A DNA stretch of 64,000 nt from PKWO01 sp036384915 (GCA_036384915.1 DASVLJ010000043.1:1-64000); one strand, 5' to 3'; numbered from the stretch's first letter, positions 1 to 11,449 are shown. Translations and numbers: made by a program. The notes: a model not told the origin generated them from the sequence alone.

Positions 1-227
1 TGAAAGATGGCGGGAAAACACCGCGAAATGCCCTGGTTTCGTCTCGCCAAGTCGAAAAAATCAGCTGCGCGAGAAAAATTTAACGAGACTGGCGCCGCAA
101 ATGACCGTCACGTTGCGTACCTCGATTTATTCAGCGCTTCCCTAACTCAATATCAGTCGTTCGGACCTTCTGTGCCGATGGTTTCTGTTCACCGTGGCCG
201 TGTCGGGAAGTCGGACGGATTCAACCG
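1..227. other. Left flank of the IS, no gene recognised
   Basis: No convincing coding region is visible here. Open frames exist, but their products are low in recognisable motifs and run into the IS. The segment is the left half of whatever locus the IS entered. Its junction continues directly into the DNA right of position 1554 once the element and one target copy are removed. Confidence 0.4.
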
Positions 228-237
228 GCGGAGTTTG
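228..237. repeat. Target-site duplication, left copy
   Basis: GCGGAGTTTG lies directly against the left IS end and is repeated exactly at 1545-1554. A 10-bp duplication falls in the 8-10 bp range known for ISAs1-family insertions. Confidence 0.9.
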
Positions 238-1544
238 CAGGGCCATCGCACCAAAATTCGTAAACTATCAATGACTTGCAAGAGCGGTTGTAAACTCGAC
301 GGAAATGACGTTTACTCTGGGTTTTACCCGAAGAGGAAAACGCATGCCAATCGAGGTCGATATCACGACATGGATGGAATGCTTCGGCGATCTTCCAGAT
401 CCGCGTGTCGAGGGAAGGACGCTGCACCGTTTGGTCGATATCCTGTTCCTGACCCTGTGCGCCGCGATTTGCGGTGTGGACGATGAGGAAGCGGTCGAGG
501 AATGGGGCGAGGCACGGCTGGAATGGCTGCGCCAGTTTGTGCCGCTGGAGAATGGCATACCGTCGCACGACACGATCAGCCGCGTGCTCGCGGCGCTGCA
601 TCCGGCGAAATTTCAAGCCTGCTTCAAGCGCTGGGTGGCGACCCTGTGTCCATCGCTGGCTGGCGAGGTGGTGGCGATCGACGGCAAGACGGCGCGCGGC
701 TCGCGCGATGCGAAGAGCGGCCTGCCGCCTATCCACATGGTCAGTGCATTCGCGTGCGGCCACGGGATCACGCTCGGGCAAGTGAAGACCGACGAGAAAT
801 CCAACGAAATCACTGCCATCCCGGAATTGATCGAGGCACTGGACTTGGCTGGTGCCACCGTCACACTCGATGCCATGGGATGTCAGAAGAAAATTGCGCA
901 GACCATCGTCGATCGGGATGCCGACTACGTGTTTGGTCTCAAGGGCAACCAGGATACGCTGCACGCGGCGGTACAACAGCTGTTCGACGTAGCCGAATGG
1001 CAGAACTATGTTGACTTCTCCGACTGGGGGCATGTCACCGAAGATGCAGGGCATGGACGCCGCGAACGGCGCCGTTGCATCGCCTTGCCGTGTCCGGCAG
1101 GCGCCCCGTTCGATGCCTGGGCCGAGATGAAGAGCGTCGTCATGGTGGAATCGGCGCGTCGAACCGGCGACAAGACGACGGTGGAGAAACGCTATTACGT
1201 CAGTTCGCTGCCACCGGACGCGAAACGACTGGCACAAGCGATCCGCAGTCATTGGGCGATCGAGAACCGTTTGCATTGGTGCCTGGACATGACCTTCGGA
1301 GAGGATGCATGCCGCGTGCGCAAGGATTACGCGCCAGAAAACCTGAACATCGTGCGAAAGATCGCGATGAATCTGTTGCGTTTGAACCGGTTGAAGAAAT
1401 CGCTGCCGAAGAAGCGCCTGCGCGCCTGCATTGATCCGGCATATCTTGCGCAAATCTTGGGCGTGGCGGCTTGAATGCATTGGCCCCATCAAAATCAACT
1501 CGTTAAGTCATTAAAATTTCAAGAAGTTTGGTGTGATAGCCCTG
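238..1544 (+). mobile_element. Complete ISAs1-family insertion sequence (1307 bp)
   Basis: The element is bounded by imperfect terminal inverted repeats. The left end 238-261 begins CAGGGCCATCGCACCAAAAT; the right end 1521-1544, read on the opposite strand, begins CAGGGCTATCACACCAAACT (17 of the first 20 bases match). Exact 10-bp target duplications flank both ends and one full-length transposase lies inside. Size, CAG...CTG termini and transposase type all agree with the ISAs1 family. Intact ends and a perfect duplication suggest a fairly recent, possibly still mobile insertion. Confidence 0.93.
344..1474 (+). CDS. ISAs1-family transposase
   Basis: A 376-aa DDE transposase that cuts and joins the IS ends. 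The N-terminal DPRVEGRTLHRLVDILFL segment is the family signature. The catalytic residues appear in order in VVAIDGKTARG (first Asp), TLDAMGCQKK (second Asp) and the HWAIENRLHWCLD segment (Glu); FGLKGNQ is another conserved patch. The start at 344 is preferred because AGAGGA lies 6 nt upstream and the length then fits the family; an upstream in-frame ATG at 305 lacks a comparable site. No frameshift or internal stop is seen. Confidence 0.95.
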   Translation: MPIEVDITTWMECFGDLPDPRVEGRTLHRLVDILFLTLCAAICGVDDEEAVEEWGEARLEWLRQFVPLENGIPSHDTISRVLAALHPAKFQACFKRWVATLCPSLAGEVVAIDGKTARGSRDAKSGLPPIHMVSAFACGHGITLGQVKTDEKSNEITAIPELIEALDLAGATVTLDAMGCQKKIAQTIVDRDADYVFGLKGNQDTLHAAVQQLFDVAEWQNYVDFSDWGHVTEDAGHGRRERRRCIALPCPAGAPFDAWAEMKSVVMVESARRTGDKTTVEKRYYVSSLPPDAKRLAQAIRSHWAIENRLHWCLDMTFGEDACRVRKDYAPENLNIVRKIAMNLLRLNRLKKSLPKKRLRACIDPAYLAQILGVAA

Positions 1545-1554
1545 GCGGAGTTTG
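1545..1554. repeat. Target-site duplication, right copy
   Basis: Exact second copy of the 10-bp GCGGAGTTTG found at 228-237, abutting the right terminal repeat of the IS. Confidence 0.9.
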
Positions 1555-1894
1555 AAAGCGGACGTTGCCCAGCTAGCTTTGCTCTGCGCCATCGAACATT
1601 CGCCCGACGACCGCAATGAGGGTGAAGTCCCCATGTGCGGCCGGAATATGCGGCCAGTGAGGCGACTGCTTTCCCTCCAAGAGCCGGCATGTTCCAACTG
1701 GGGAAATTTTGACGGCGGCATTCACTACACCCTCCAAGCGGTCATCGACGCCGGGTTACACGCAACGAAGACTTGCCGATTGACCGACGGATTTCATAAA
1801 TCGTTGCTGCTGACACGTTGAGTCCAACCAGAGTTTTCAGTTTCCTGGCTATTTCTCTGATGACAAGCTATTCTGGCGTCACACCGCCTTCCCG
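1555..1894. other. Right flank of the IS, possible interrupted small ORF
   Basis: No recognised gene. A minus-strand frame beginning at 1721 runs into the IS. If the IS and one target copy are removed it would continue across the junction and stop near 190, giving about 70 codons. Its product (MPPSKFPQLEHAG start) has no motif I recognise, so the IS may have interrupted a tiny gene or only an open frame. The rest of the segment up to 1894 shows nothing definite. Confidence 0.25.
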
Positions 1895-3847
1895 ATGCAC
1901 CAGAAACGGACCTGCCTGATGAGCCAGAACACGACAGCCAGCCTGCCCCAAGTCGAACTGCAACTGATGATCGACTTCCTCCAGCAAGCGGTACATACCC
2001 TGCGGGATCAATCCTGCAACGACTTCATCATCCCCTGGTCAGCCGACAAGGAAGCCTTGCTGATGGAAGTCGCGAAAGGAGCCGCCACCGAAGATGACGG
2101 CATCAATACCGACTCGGAAAGTTTGCGTCAGCGCGTGGTGCTCAGCAGCGGCGAACTGTTCATGTACGATGTTGACGTGGCGGCCTGGCTTGGCAGGCGT
2201 TTTGCCGGGCCAGAGTTGGCCACCATCAGCCTCGCCGAAGCCGATGTTGCGTCGCACTTGTTCGAGCAGCTGGCCGACATGCACCAAGGCTGGAGCGCTA
2301 CCGAGGGCGAAGAGGAAGCCGCAGATGGTATCCACTTCTTGGAGCTGCGCGCCACGCCAGCCCACCAGGCCTTCATGCTGGCCGCTCTGGCCGCGGCGGG
2401 CGGCAAGCTAGAGCTGGCCCATGCCGCGCGCATTGCAGCCGGCAAATCGCCGATCAGCATCCCGGAATTCATAGCGCTGCGCTACCTTGCTCAACTCTGC
2501 CGCGACGTGGTGGCGGCGGGTCAGCCGGTGGCGCTCGAACGCCGCCCCGCCGATGGCGGCGGGCAGGGCATCGAAGGTGTGCCCCACGTGCCGCGCCTCG
2601 GCGTGCCCTTGCGCTTTCCGGAGCCGACATCGTTCGGCAAGCAAATCATCATCAATATTCCGAATTGGGAAAATGAGGAACTGGTCAACCTACAGCGCTT
2701 CAGCGTCGAGGGGCCAGGCTTTGTCGAAGGTGTGCTTGCAGTCAAGGGACTTCCCAAGCGCGAAATCAAGTTTACTCATGCCAGCGCATTGAAGGCCATG
2801 CGCTGTTGCGTATTGAACATACGCCAGCATGCTATGCACGTGGCTCTGGGTGTTCCGCAGGAAAAGCCATTCGCTTCCGCAGGCCTGGCGGCTTGCGTTA
2901 AGCGGGTGGCTGAGTTGCAGGTGCGTGCGCCGCACGTCTATAGCGCGGGTGAGCAGGGCGAATCCAAGGACCTCAGGATTGCCGGGTACCTGCTGGTGGA
3001 AGAAGCCTTCCGCCCCGAGGAAATTGAAATAGGCCTCCAAGACTTTCACGCCGCATCGTCAAGAGCATCGGTCGAGGAACAGCGCACCTATGCTCACAAA
3101 GTTGCCCAGCTGGCCGCCAACAGCGAGAGAAACCAGGGCTTCCTGCGCAAGAAGGCCGAGGCCAGCGCCAGCTACCAGCGTTACCGCAAGGAACTCGGCA
3201 GCAACTGGCAGATAGCCTGGCAGCGTTCGCTGGCTTGGCACTATTGGACCTGTGCTCTGGCTTCGCGCATGGCCGGCCAGCGCGTGGTCGACTTGAAAAC
3301 CAGCGTACCCACACTGGCGCATTACATCATGCTGGGTTGGCATGCCCAGGCCCGCCGCCTGCTGCCGCTAGTGAGCGAGCAACTCGCCAGCCATGTGCCG
3401 AACACGCAAGCAGGCGATTACAGCCAACGGCGGCCCCAGTTTTTTGCTGCACACCTGGCCAGCCTGTGGGGTGGCGTACCGGTGCCAGCCGCACCGGACG
3501 CGGCAAGCTGGCCGGTATACCAAATGCTACTCGCACACTGGCAACATCCCAACCCGCAGGCAATTACCCAGCTGCTGCTCGCTGCCTGTGACCTGCACAC
3601 GCGGATTGCCATGTCGGGCAGCTTCGATCGCGATATCGACACCGCATTCTGGTTTGACCCGTTCGAAATCCTGCTCTTGCTCTGGTTGCGCCGCGAGCAC
3701 GGTCTGGCCAACCCTGTGCTTGATCATCCCCTGATGAATACGCCGCTGGGCGAGCTGCCCGAACCCGCACCGTTGTTCGTCGAGCCTGTGCTCGAATGCC
3801 TGGCGGCCAGGCTCAGGGCCGACAGCCCTAGCTTGGCGGAATGGTAG
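1895..3847 (+). CDS. Uncharacterised 650-aa protein, possibly T6SS/immunity-associated
   Basis: I do not recognise this gene with certainty. The product is soluble-looking, with no signal peptide or membrane span. Its first two thirds are acidic and helical. The last 250 residues (roughly 390-650) form a helix-rich Trp/Leu-rich domain with WHYWTCALASRMAGQ, FDPFEILLLLWLRREHGL and the tail DHPLMNTPLGELPEP. That tail resembles C-terminal domains of proteins found near type VI secretion or contact-dependent effectors (weak memory-based similarity). An alternative start is the ATG at 1919. It sits alone between the IS and a hairpin at 3857-3874, next to a suspected toxin/immunity unit. Confidence 0.55.
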   Translation: MHQKRTCLMSQNTTASLPQVELQLMIDFLQQAVHTLRDQSCNDFIIPWSADKEALLMEVAKGAATEDDGINTDSESLRQRVVLSSGELFMYDVDVAAWLGRRFAGPELATISLAEADVASHLFEQLADMHQGWSATEGEEEAADGIHFLELRATPAHQAFMLAALAAAGGKLELAHAARIAAGKSPISIPEFIALRYLAQLCRDVVAAGQPVALERRPADGGGQGIEGVPHVPRLGVPLRFPEPTSFGKQIIINIPNWENEELVNLQRFSVEGPGFVEGVLAVKGLPKREIKFTHASALKAMRCCVLNIRQHAMHVALGVPQEKPFASAGLAACVKRVAELQVRAPHVYSAGEQGESKDLRIAGYLLVEEAFRPEEIEIGLQDFHAASSRASVEEQRTYAHKVAQLAANSERNQGFLRKKAEASASYQRYRKELGSNWQIAWQRSLAWHYWTCALASRMAGQRVVDLKTSVPTLAHYIMLGWHAQARRLLPLVSEQLASHVPNTQAGDYSQRRPQFFAAHLASLWGGVPVPAAPDAASWPVYQMLLAHWQHPNPQAITQLLLAACDLHTRIAMSGSFDRDIDTAFWFDPFEILLLLWLRREHGLANPVLDHPLMNTPLGELPEPAPLFVEPVLECLAARLRADSPSLAEW

Positions 3848-3856
3848 AGAGGGCTT

Positions 3857-3874
3857 GGCGCAACTTATTGCGCC
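3857..3874 (+). terminator. Hairpin after the 650-aa gene, possible weak terminator
   Basis: GGCGCAA-CTTA-TTGCGCC is a perfect 7-bp stem with a 4-nt loop, 10 nt after the stop codon. No U-run follows, so it may only protect the 3' end. Confidence 0.4.
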
Positions 3875-4226
3875 GATATGATCGCTTCGACCTTGCGCCC
3901 TAGCTGTTTCGTGGCGATTTCGCACCTGCTAGATTTACGGAAGCGGCCAGGCAGTTGTGGAAATTTTATTTCCGCCAACTCCCCTCCATCGATGACGGCT
4001 TCGAGGGTGTAGCGAGCGCCGGCGACGAAATTTTTGTACTGGAGGACGCCTGCTTTCGAGGCTAATGCGGTCGTCCAGCCACCTCGGGGTTCGCCCGTGG
4101 AATGGGAACTACACCCTCATAGCCGTCATCGGCGATGGGCTGTTGGCGGATATCCGACGCATGCAATGGTGGCGACACCTTTGTCGAAAGGCACTGCGCT
4201 TTTCCGACCTACTGTGCTCGAAAAAT
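3875..4226. other. Gap with no recognised gene
   Basis: Short open frames here lack family motifs or good start signals. The only notable element is the 17-mer at 4113-4129 that recurs inverted at 5075-5091. It may be decayed DNA between accessory genes. Confidence 0.4.
4113..4129. repeat. 17-bp inverted repeat, left arm
   Basis: ACCCTCATAGCCGTCAT occurs here on the plus strand and at 5075-5091 on the minus strand, bracketing the 4227-5173 gene pair. The match stops at both edges. A chance 17-bp match somewhere in 64 kb is not negligible. Confidence 0.4.
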
Positions 4227-4823
4227 TCACCTGTATTCACCACCCCGCTCACTTGAAGAATTTCGTATTTTCCTGAAAAGCAGGTGAAGCCCTTCTTCAA
4301 CCGAAACCTCTTCGGAGATTTGAAATTTCAACAGATCCGCAACAGAGATTTCATCGCCATTTGTGGCCCACAGGCCGCTAGTATCCAACACAATCTCTTC
4401 AGACAAACAGTGCGCGACTGCGATGATCAATGCAGTGCAAATCAATAGCTGCATGTCGTCATTTCGAGGTCGCATTTTTGGTATCACAAATTCATACGTT
4501 GGAACGTTTGCATCGGATTCCTGCCAGTACTCATCGAATCGATACATAAAATGTATGCCATATCCCAGGAATTTCTTTTCGTTAAAGCTGAATAGCTCGT
4601 TGCTCGGAACGATAGGCTGCAATACATTTTGCCATTCCCATTTCTTCTTTTCGTAGTCTGGATGACTTGCTTCCAAAGCCTTGGCAACTTGCAACTCAAA
4701 CTCAAAGGGGAGTTCCGGCGATTGATTGATCAACAAGGATGCTACACGTGAGACCTCGACTATCAATTTTTCCACGTCTATCGCGGTAGGTGAAGCAGTC
4801 CGGACGTATAGTGAATAGCTCAT
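4227..4823 (-). CDS. Small acidic protein, candidate immunity protein
   Basis: A 198-aa soluble, acidic protein I cannot assign to a family. It has no signal peptide. Base composition is clearly more AT-rich than the surrounding chromosome, a sign of transfer. Its start codon overlaps the stop of the upstream frame (4820-5173, same strand) by 4 nt, an ATGA-type arrangement that implies translational coupling. Small acidic proteins coupled behind toxin tips are typical immunity genes; that role here is inference from size, charge, composition and coupling only. Confidence 0.6.
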   Translation of the reverse strand: MSYSLYVRTASPTAIDVEKLIVEVSRVASLLINQSPELPFEFELQVAKALEASHPDYEKKKWEWQNVLQPIVPSNELFSFNEKKFLGYGIHFMYRFDEYWQESDANVPTYEFVIPKMRPRNDDMQLLICTALIIAVAHCLSEEIVLDTSGLWATNGDEISVADLLKFQISEEVSVEEGLHLLFRKIRNSSSERGGEYR

Positions 4824-5173
4824 TTCAGCTTCCTTACAGGCGGATCAACGCATTTTAGCATCCGGGTAATCGGGCTATTTATTTGTAACCGGTCAATCTC
4901 GTGCAACATTTCGCCGCCGTCCATCTCATGCAAATCCGACTGCAGGGGATTGTTAGCAAACGTCTCCTTCCAAATACGCGGCGTTAGCTGATGTACCAGC
5001 GACGCCGGATGCTTGCCGATGGAAAGCGGCCAGTCAACAGTAAAATCGGCATTCCCTCCGACCTCGTGCTGGCAATGACGGCTATGAGGGTCCTGCCGAC
5101 AGGGAGCGTTCAAATTCGTTGCAATTCGCAAGACCGGTTCGCAGCGTACTGCGGCCATGGCGAGACGCGGCAC
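4820..5173 (-). CDS. Possible toxin C-terminal fragment
   Basis: A 117-codon frame whose last about 80 residues (from HEVGGNADFTVDW to DPPVRKLK) look protein-like, with LHEMDGGEMLHEIDRL as the most distinctive part. The first 35-40 residues look like non-coding read-through and no ribosome site precedes the start. I do not recognise the domain. Position and coupling to the next gene fit an orphan C-terminal tip of a polymorphic toxin that has lost its delivery domain. It could also be simply a hypothetical protein. Confidence 0.4.
   Translation of the reverse strand: MPRLAMAAVRCEPVLRIATNLNAPCRQDPHSRHCQHEVGGNADFTVDWPLSIGKHPASLVHQLTPRIWKETFANNPLQSDLHEMDGGEMLHEIDRLQINSPITRMLKCVDPPVRKLK
5075..5091. 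repeat. 17-bp inverted repeat, right arm
   Basis: Reverse complement of the 17-mer at 4113-4129. It lies inside the 5' part of the possible toxin fragment. Confidence 0.4.
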
Positions 5174-5185
5174 CCGTTAATAGAA

Positions 5186-5213
5186 AATCCGCGCATCGCA
5201 GGATGCGCGGATT
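5186..5213 (-). terminator. Intrinsic terminator of the beta-helix lipoprotein gene
   Basis: AATCCGCGCATC-GCAG-GATGCGCGGATT forms a perfect 12-bp stem with a 4-nt loop. On the minus strand it is followed by TTTCTATTAA. It lies about 80 nt after the stop of the minus-strand gene 5292-7718. A second perfect hairpin (GGCGCCG/CGGCGCC, 5239-5260) lies between the stop and this one. Confidence 0.8.
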
Positions 5214-5291
5214 CCGAGGGGGATCGCCGAACTTGCACGGCGCCGTTTTAGCCCGGCGCCGCTCTTTGCCGGCTATGCTGCCGTCGAGCTA

Positions 5292-7718
<2,427 letters not shown>

Positions 7719-8181
7719 GTGGCAACTCTTCCGAAATAACAATGGGCAACAATTATTTTTTTCCGAATGTTAAATATGTTTTCCTGTAAGTGCAAGAAAA
7801 ATTTCATATTGTGAAATAACCATGGTTTGTTGGAAATATTTTCTTAAGGCACGACAAGCTCTTGCCGCGGGTTCACGCGAGGTTCGGATTCGGCTGCCGA
7901 TATCGAGGCGGGAAGATGTCACGGAAGATGCAGCGGAGAAAGCGCAAGAGGGGCGAATCCGATAGGCAAGACCTGTCCCCTATGGCCGTCTTTCACGCGC
8001 CGGCGCGGCGGAATCATCGCCGGCCTTGATGCGAATCCCGTAACGGCATGCAATGCGGAAGCGATGCTCAGCCGAAGCGTCGGCAGGCATTTGTCAAACG
8101 AGCCGGCGATTTTTCCGATTCCTCGTTTCCGCCCGCAAGGCTTCTTCTATGATTGAAAAGACAATTCAAGGGGAAAATGCC
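7719..8181. other. Divergent intergenic region between the two beta-helix genes
   Basis: This segment must hold promoters for both lipoprotein genes. Next to the minus-strand gene it is AT-rich and contains TTTCA-TATTG-TGAAA at 7802-7816, a 5-bp-arm palindrome that could be an operator. The right part (7860-8150) is GC-rich without a recognisable gene. No exact FNR-type box is present. Confidence 0.4.
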
Positions 8182-9426
8182 ATGTGGTCTCTTCATCTCA
8201 ATTGCGAGCCGGGAGGAAAGAAAATCGCCGGCGCTCTGGGCGTCACAGTTGCCCTGGGCGTGGCATCGGGATGCGGCGGCGGCGGCGCCGGTTACGGCGC
8301 GGCCACCGCGCCCGTGCCGACGCCGTCTCCATCCCCATCCCCATCTCCATCTCCGACACCGACGCCAGTGCCGGCGCCGGCGTCAACCGTCGTATCCGCC
8401 AGTTGCGAATACGTCGACGTCTCGGCAGCGCTGAACCGATCCGGGCTCGGAACGACGATTCAGATTCCTGCCGGCGATTGCAATTGGGGCACGGCCCAGC
8501 TCTCGGTTCCGGCCGGCATCTTTGTGCAGGGAGCGGGGCGCGACGCGACGACGATACGGCGGCAGGGGAGGGTATCGAACACGAATTTTCTGGTGGCCTT
8601 CGATTGCTCGAACGGCTTGCGTGCCAGTTTCGCCGGCATCGCCCTGGTTGGCAACGGCAATGGAACCATAGAGGACAATGGCCTGGGCTTGCTCAACGGT
8701 TGCAGCGACTTCGCCGTGTTCGACTCGCAATTCAGCAACTTTACCTTCAGCGGACTGTATGTGGGGAATGCCCCTGGCGAACGGGGCGTCATCTACAACA
8801 ACAATTTCATCAACAATTTCAGCGCCTCGCTCGCCAATCTCGGCTACGGCGTCGTCGTCTATGGCGGCGGCGCCTGGCCTGCGCTTTCTCTCGGCTCGCA
8901 AAATGCGGTGTTCGTGGAAGACAACTTCTTCAGCGGCAACCGGCACAATATTGCGTCGAACAACGGTTCGCAATACGTCTTTCGCCACAATGCGGTGGTG
9001 GGGCAGGACGCGGCCAAGGACTATGCCATGACCGACGCGCATGGATTGTCGTCGTCTCCGCGCGGTTCGCGAAGTTACGAGATTTACGAGAATCAATACA
9101 CGACGAACTTGAGCAGCGGCTTGCAGCGCGCCGCTATCGGCATTCGCGGCGGAGACGGCGTCATCTTCAACAACACTGCGAGCGACGCCATCGCGCGGAC
9201 GATAGAGTTGACGGTGGAAGGGTTCAGTTGCGGGGCCTATCCCGGCCCGGATCAGATCAGGGTGCTCTATATCTGGAACGTTTCCCCGAACCCGGGCAAC
9301 ATCTTTTCGCAAAATGGCGTGGCCAACGATTGCCCGGCATCGGTCCAGCTCGGGCGCGACTATTTCCTGCAGGAGATGCCGGGCTATATCCCATACATGT
9401 ATCCGCATCCCCTGCGCGGCAGATAG
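8182..9426 (+). CDS. Beta-helix lipoprotein, single domain paralogue
   Basis: A 414-aa exported lipoprotein. The signal ends GVASGC, with Cys31 as the lipidated residue. A short Pro/Ser/Thr linker is followed by one right-handed beta-helix domain (about 60-414). The sequence parallels the N-terminal half of 5292-7718 throughout, for example IPAGxCxWGTxQL, NFLVAFDCSNG and YGVVVxGGGxWPALSLG, so the two are clear paralogues. It lacks the partner's C-terminal domain. The start at 8182 follows AAGGGGA by about 7 nt. It is convergent with the glycosyltransferase pair and separated from it by 12 nt. Confidence 0.82.
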   Translation: MWSLHLNCEPGGKKIAGALGVTVALGVASGCGGGGAGYGAATAPVPTPSPSPSPSPSPTPTPVPAPASTVVSASCEYVDVSAALNRSGLGTTIQIPAGDCNWGTAQLSVPAGIFVQGAGRDATTIRRQGRVSNTNFLVAFDCSNGLRASFAGIALVGNGNGTIEDNGLGLLNGCSDFAVFDSQFSNFTFSGLYVGNAPGERGVIYNNNFINNFSASLANLGYGVVVYGGGAWPALSLGSQNAVFVEDNFFSGNRHNIASNNGSQYVFRHNAVVGQDAAKDYAMTDAHGLSSSPRGSRSYEIYENQYTTNLSSGLQRAAIGIRGGDGVIFNNTASDAIARTIELTVEGFSCGAYPGPDQIRVLYIWNVSPNPGNIFSQNGVANDCPASVQLGRDYFLQEMPGYIPYMYPHPLRGR

Positions 9427-9438
9427 CTTGCGAGGGGC

Positions 9439-10218
9439 TCAGGATTGCTCGCTGTGCCACAGGCGCGACGTGCCCGCGGCGAGAAGCTGGCGTGTGATGC
9501 CGAGGATGAAGAGGGTGTTGGTCACCAGGTAGCGCGCGAACAGGCGCCGCGGTTCCGAGCACAGGCGGTAAAACCATTCGAGCCCGTGCTCGCGCCACCA
9601 GAGCGGTGCGCGTTTGCGCGTTCCCGCGTGGAAGTCGAACGCGGCACCGACGCCGATCATGACGGCATGCACCCGTCCGCGATGCTCGGCCATCCATTGC
9701 TCCTGCTTGGGGCAGCCGAGGCCGACGAATACGATATGCGCGCCGGTACGATTGATGAATTCAAGGTCGATGGCGTCGTCTTCTGCGCTGATTGGCCCGA
9801 ACGGCGGGGCGATGCCGCCGCCTATGGTCAGGCGCGGAAAGTGCCGCTCGATTTGCGCGACCAGCTTTTGCAGTGTCGGCATGGTCGAACCATAGAAATA
9901 GACCGTCTGGCCGCGCGCTTCTGCCATGGCCAGGCAGCGCCACATCAAGTCGGGCCCGCTGATGCGGCTTTGCCCGGCGACGCCCAGCTTGCGCATGGCC
10001 CAGGCTATCGGCGCGCCGTCGGGCAGGGCCAGGTCGGCCTGTTCGATGGCGCGCGCAAAGTCCGGGTTTCGCGTGGCCGTCACCACCGAATGCACGTTGC
10101 ACAAGGTGACGTAGCGCGATTCGCGTGCGCCGGCCCATCCGGCGATGTGCGCAAGCGTTTCGTCCCAGCCCAGCGCGTCGATGCCCGCGCCCAGGACTTC
10201 CACTCGTTTCTCAGGCAT
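9439..10218 (-). CDS. WecG/TagA/CpsF family glycosyltransferase
   Basis: A 259-aa GT26-family enzyme that adds a sugar to a lipid-linked intermediate at the cytoplasmic membrane. Family marks are ALPDGAPIAWAMRKLG near residue 70, SGPDLMWR, the VYFYGS block, and FVGLGCPKQEQWMAEHR. The C-terminal WWREHGLEWFYRL region is the usual amphipathic membrane anchor. Its start overlaps the end of the upstream GT4 gene by 8 nt, so the two are one operon driven from about 11443. Length is normal. Confidence 0.92.
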   Translation of the reverse strand: MPEKRVEVLGAGIDALGWDETLAHIAGWAGARESRYVTLCNVHSVVTATRNPDFARAIEQADLALPDGAPIAWAMRKLGVAGQSRISGPDLMWRCLAMAEARGQTVYFYGSTMPTLQKLVAQIERHFPRLTIGGGIAPPFGPISAEDDAIDLEFINRTGAHIVFVGLGCPKQEQWMAEHRGRVHAVMIGVGAAFDFHAGTRKRAPLWWREHGLEWFYRLCSEPRRLFARYLVTNTLFILGITRQLLAAGTSRLWHSEQS

Positions 10219-11407
10219 GGCGCGTCCTCCCGGCTGCCGATATGGCGTTGTCGTAAATTTCCCTTAGCATGACGTAGTTCCTCTGCGGCGTGTATTTTTC
10301 CAGGTAGCGGCGGTAGGCTTCCTGTCCCATGCGGACCATCTCTTCCGGGTGGTCCGCTGCCCATTCGATCTTGTACGAGAGTTCGTGCGCGTCGCCGGGC
10401 GCGAACAGCAGGCCGGTCTTGCCGTCCTCGATCAATTCGCCGATGCCGCCGTGGTTGCTGGCGATGACGGGGGTGCCGCAGGAGAAGGCTTCGGCGGCTG
10501 CCAGGCCGAAGGTTTCGTAGCAAATGCTGGGCACCACGGCGAATTGCGCCTTGTGGAGATGGCCCAGCACTTCCGCGCGCGTCATCCTGCCCAGATAGTC
10601 TTCCTTGAACTCTTCGGCGACGTGGACCTCGAGCGGACCGCCGCCGATGACCTGGACCTTCGGTATGCGCGCTTCGGGGATGGGGTGCCGCCGATGGCGC
10701 ATGCGAATCAGGGCTTCGGCCAGCACGCGCAAGCCCTTTTCATTGGACAGCCTGCCGACGAACAGGCCGTGATGCCGGTTGCGCCAATCGGGCTCGCCGC
10801 TGGCGGCGACGAAGTTCGGCTTGACGTGGATGCTGTCTGCGGCGAATCCTCCTGCGACGTGCTTGTCCTTGCAAAAGCGGCTCGGTGCGATATAGCTCGT
10901 CACCTTGCGCCGGTAGGTGCCGATCGCGCGGTGCACGGCCACCATGGCGCAGATGACCGCCGATTCGACGGCGGAATCGTGGTAGCAGCGGTTCGTCACC
11001 GCCCGCCACGGCAGGTGCCCGACGCACGCTTCGCACAGTTCACCGTGTTTCAGGAGCATGGCCTGCGGGCAGATCAGCCGGAAGTTGTGCAGCGTCTGCA
11101 CCACCGGCACGCGCTGTTGCGCGGCCATCCAGTAGAGGGAAGGGGATACCAGGGGAAAGGTATTGTGCGCATGGATGATGTCCGGGACGAAGCGCTCGCA
11201 TAGCTGCCCGATGTCGTGGCGCGAGGCCGGGTTCCATATTGTCGCCGCAGCCAGGGCGGGCCGCGGCATGTCGTCGATGGCCGTATTGCTCAGGCGCACG
11301 AACTCGACGTCGTGGCCGTTGGCGCGCAATAGTTCCACTTCGGCCTGCGCGACCGCGTCTTCGCCGCCGGGCTGCCGATAGGCGTTGTGCACCACGAGTA
11401 TCTTCAT
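10211..11407 (-). CDS. GT4-family glycosyltransferase
   Basis: A 398-aa GT-B retaining glycosyltransferase. The N-terminal acceptor domain starts MKILVVHNAYRQPGGED. HAHNTFPLVSP and the C-terminal FVGRLSNEKGL and YETFGLAAAEAFSCGTPVI segments carry the E-x7-E donor site. An extended frame upstream to 11722 is rejected because homologues begin at MKILVV and the predicted transcription start lies at about 11443. It is the first gene of a two-gene operon with the WecG-type gene and is preceded by an FNR-type box. Confidence 0.9.
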   Translation of the reverse strand: MKILVVHNAYRQPGGEDAVAQAEVELLRANGHDVEFVRLSNTAIDDMPRPALAAATIWNPASRHDIGQLCERFVPDIIHAHNTFPLVSPSLYWMAAQQRVPVVQTLHNFRLICPQAMLLKHGELCEACVGHLPWRAVTNRCYHDSAVESAVICAMVAVHRAIGTYRRKVTSYIAPSRFCKDKHVAGGFAADSIHVKPNFVAASGEPDWRNRHHGLFVGRLSNEKGLRVLAEALIRMRHRRHPIPEARIPKVQVIGGGPLEVHVAEEFKEDYLGRMTRAEVLGHLHKAQFAVVPSICYETFGLAAAEAFSCGTPVIASNHGGIGELIEDGKTGLLFAPGDAHELSYKIEWAADHPEEMVRMGQEAYRRYLEKYTPQRNYVMLREIYDNAISAAGRTRHA

Positions 11408-11449
11408 TGTCGGACGTCGGATCAGGGCGGGACTGTATTCGTTGTGCCC

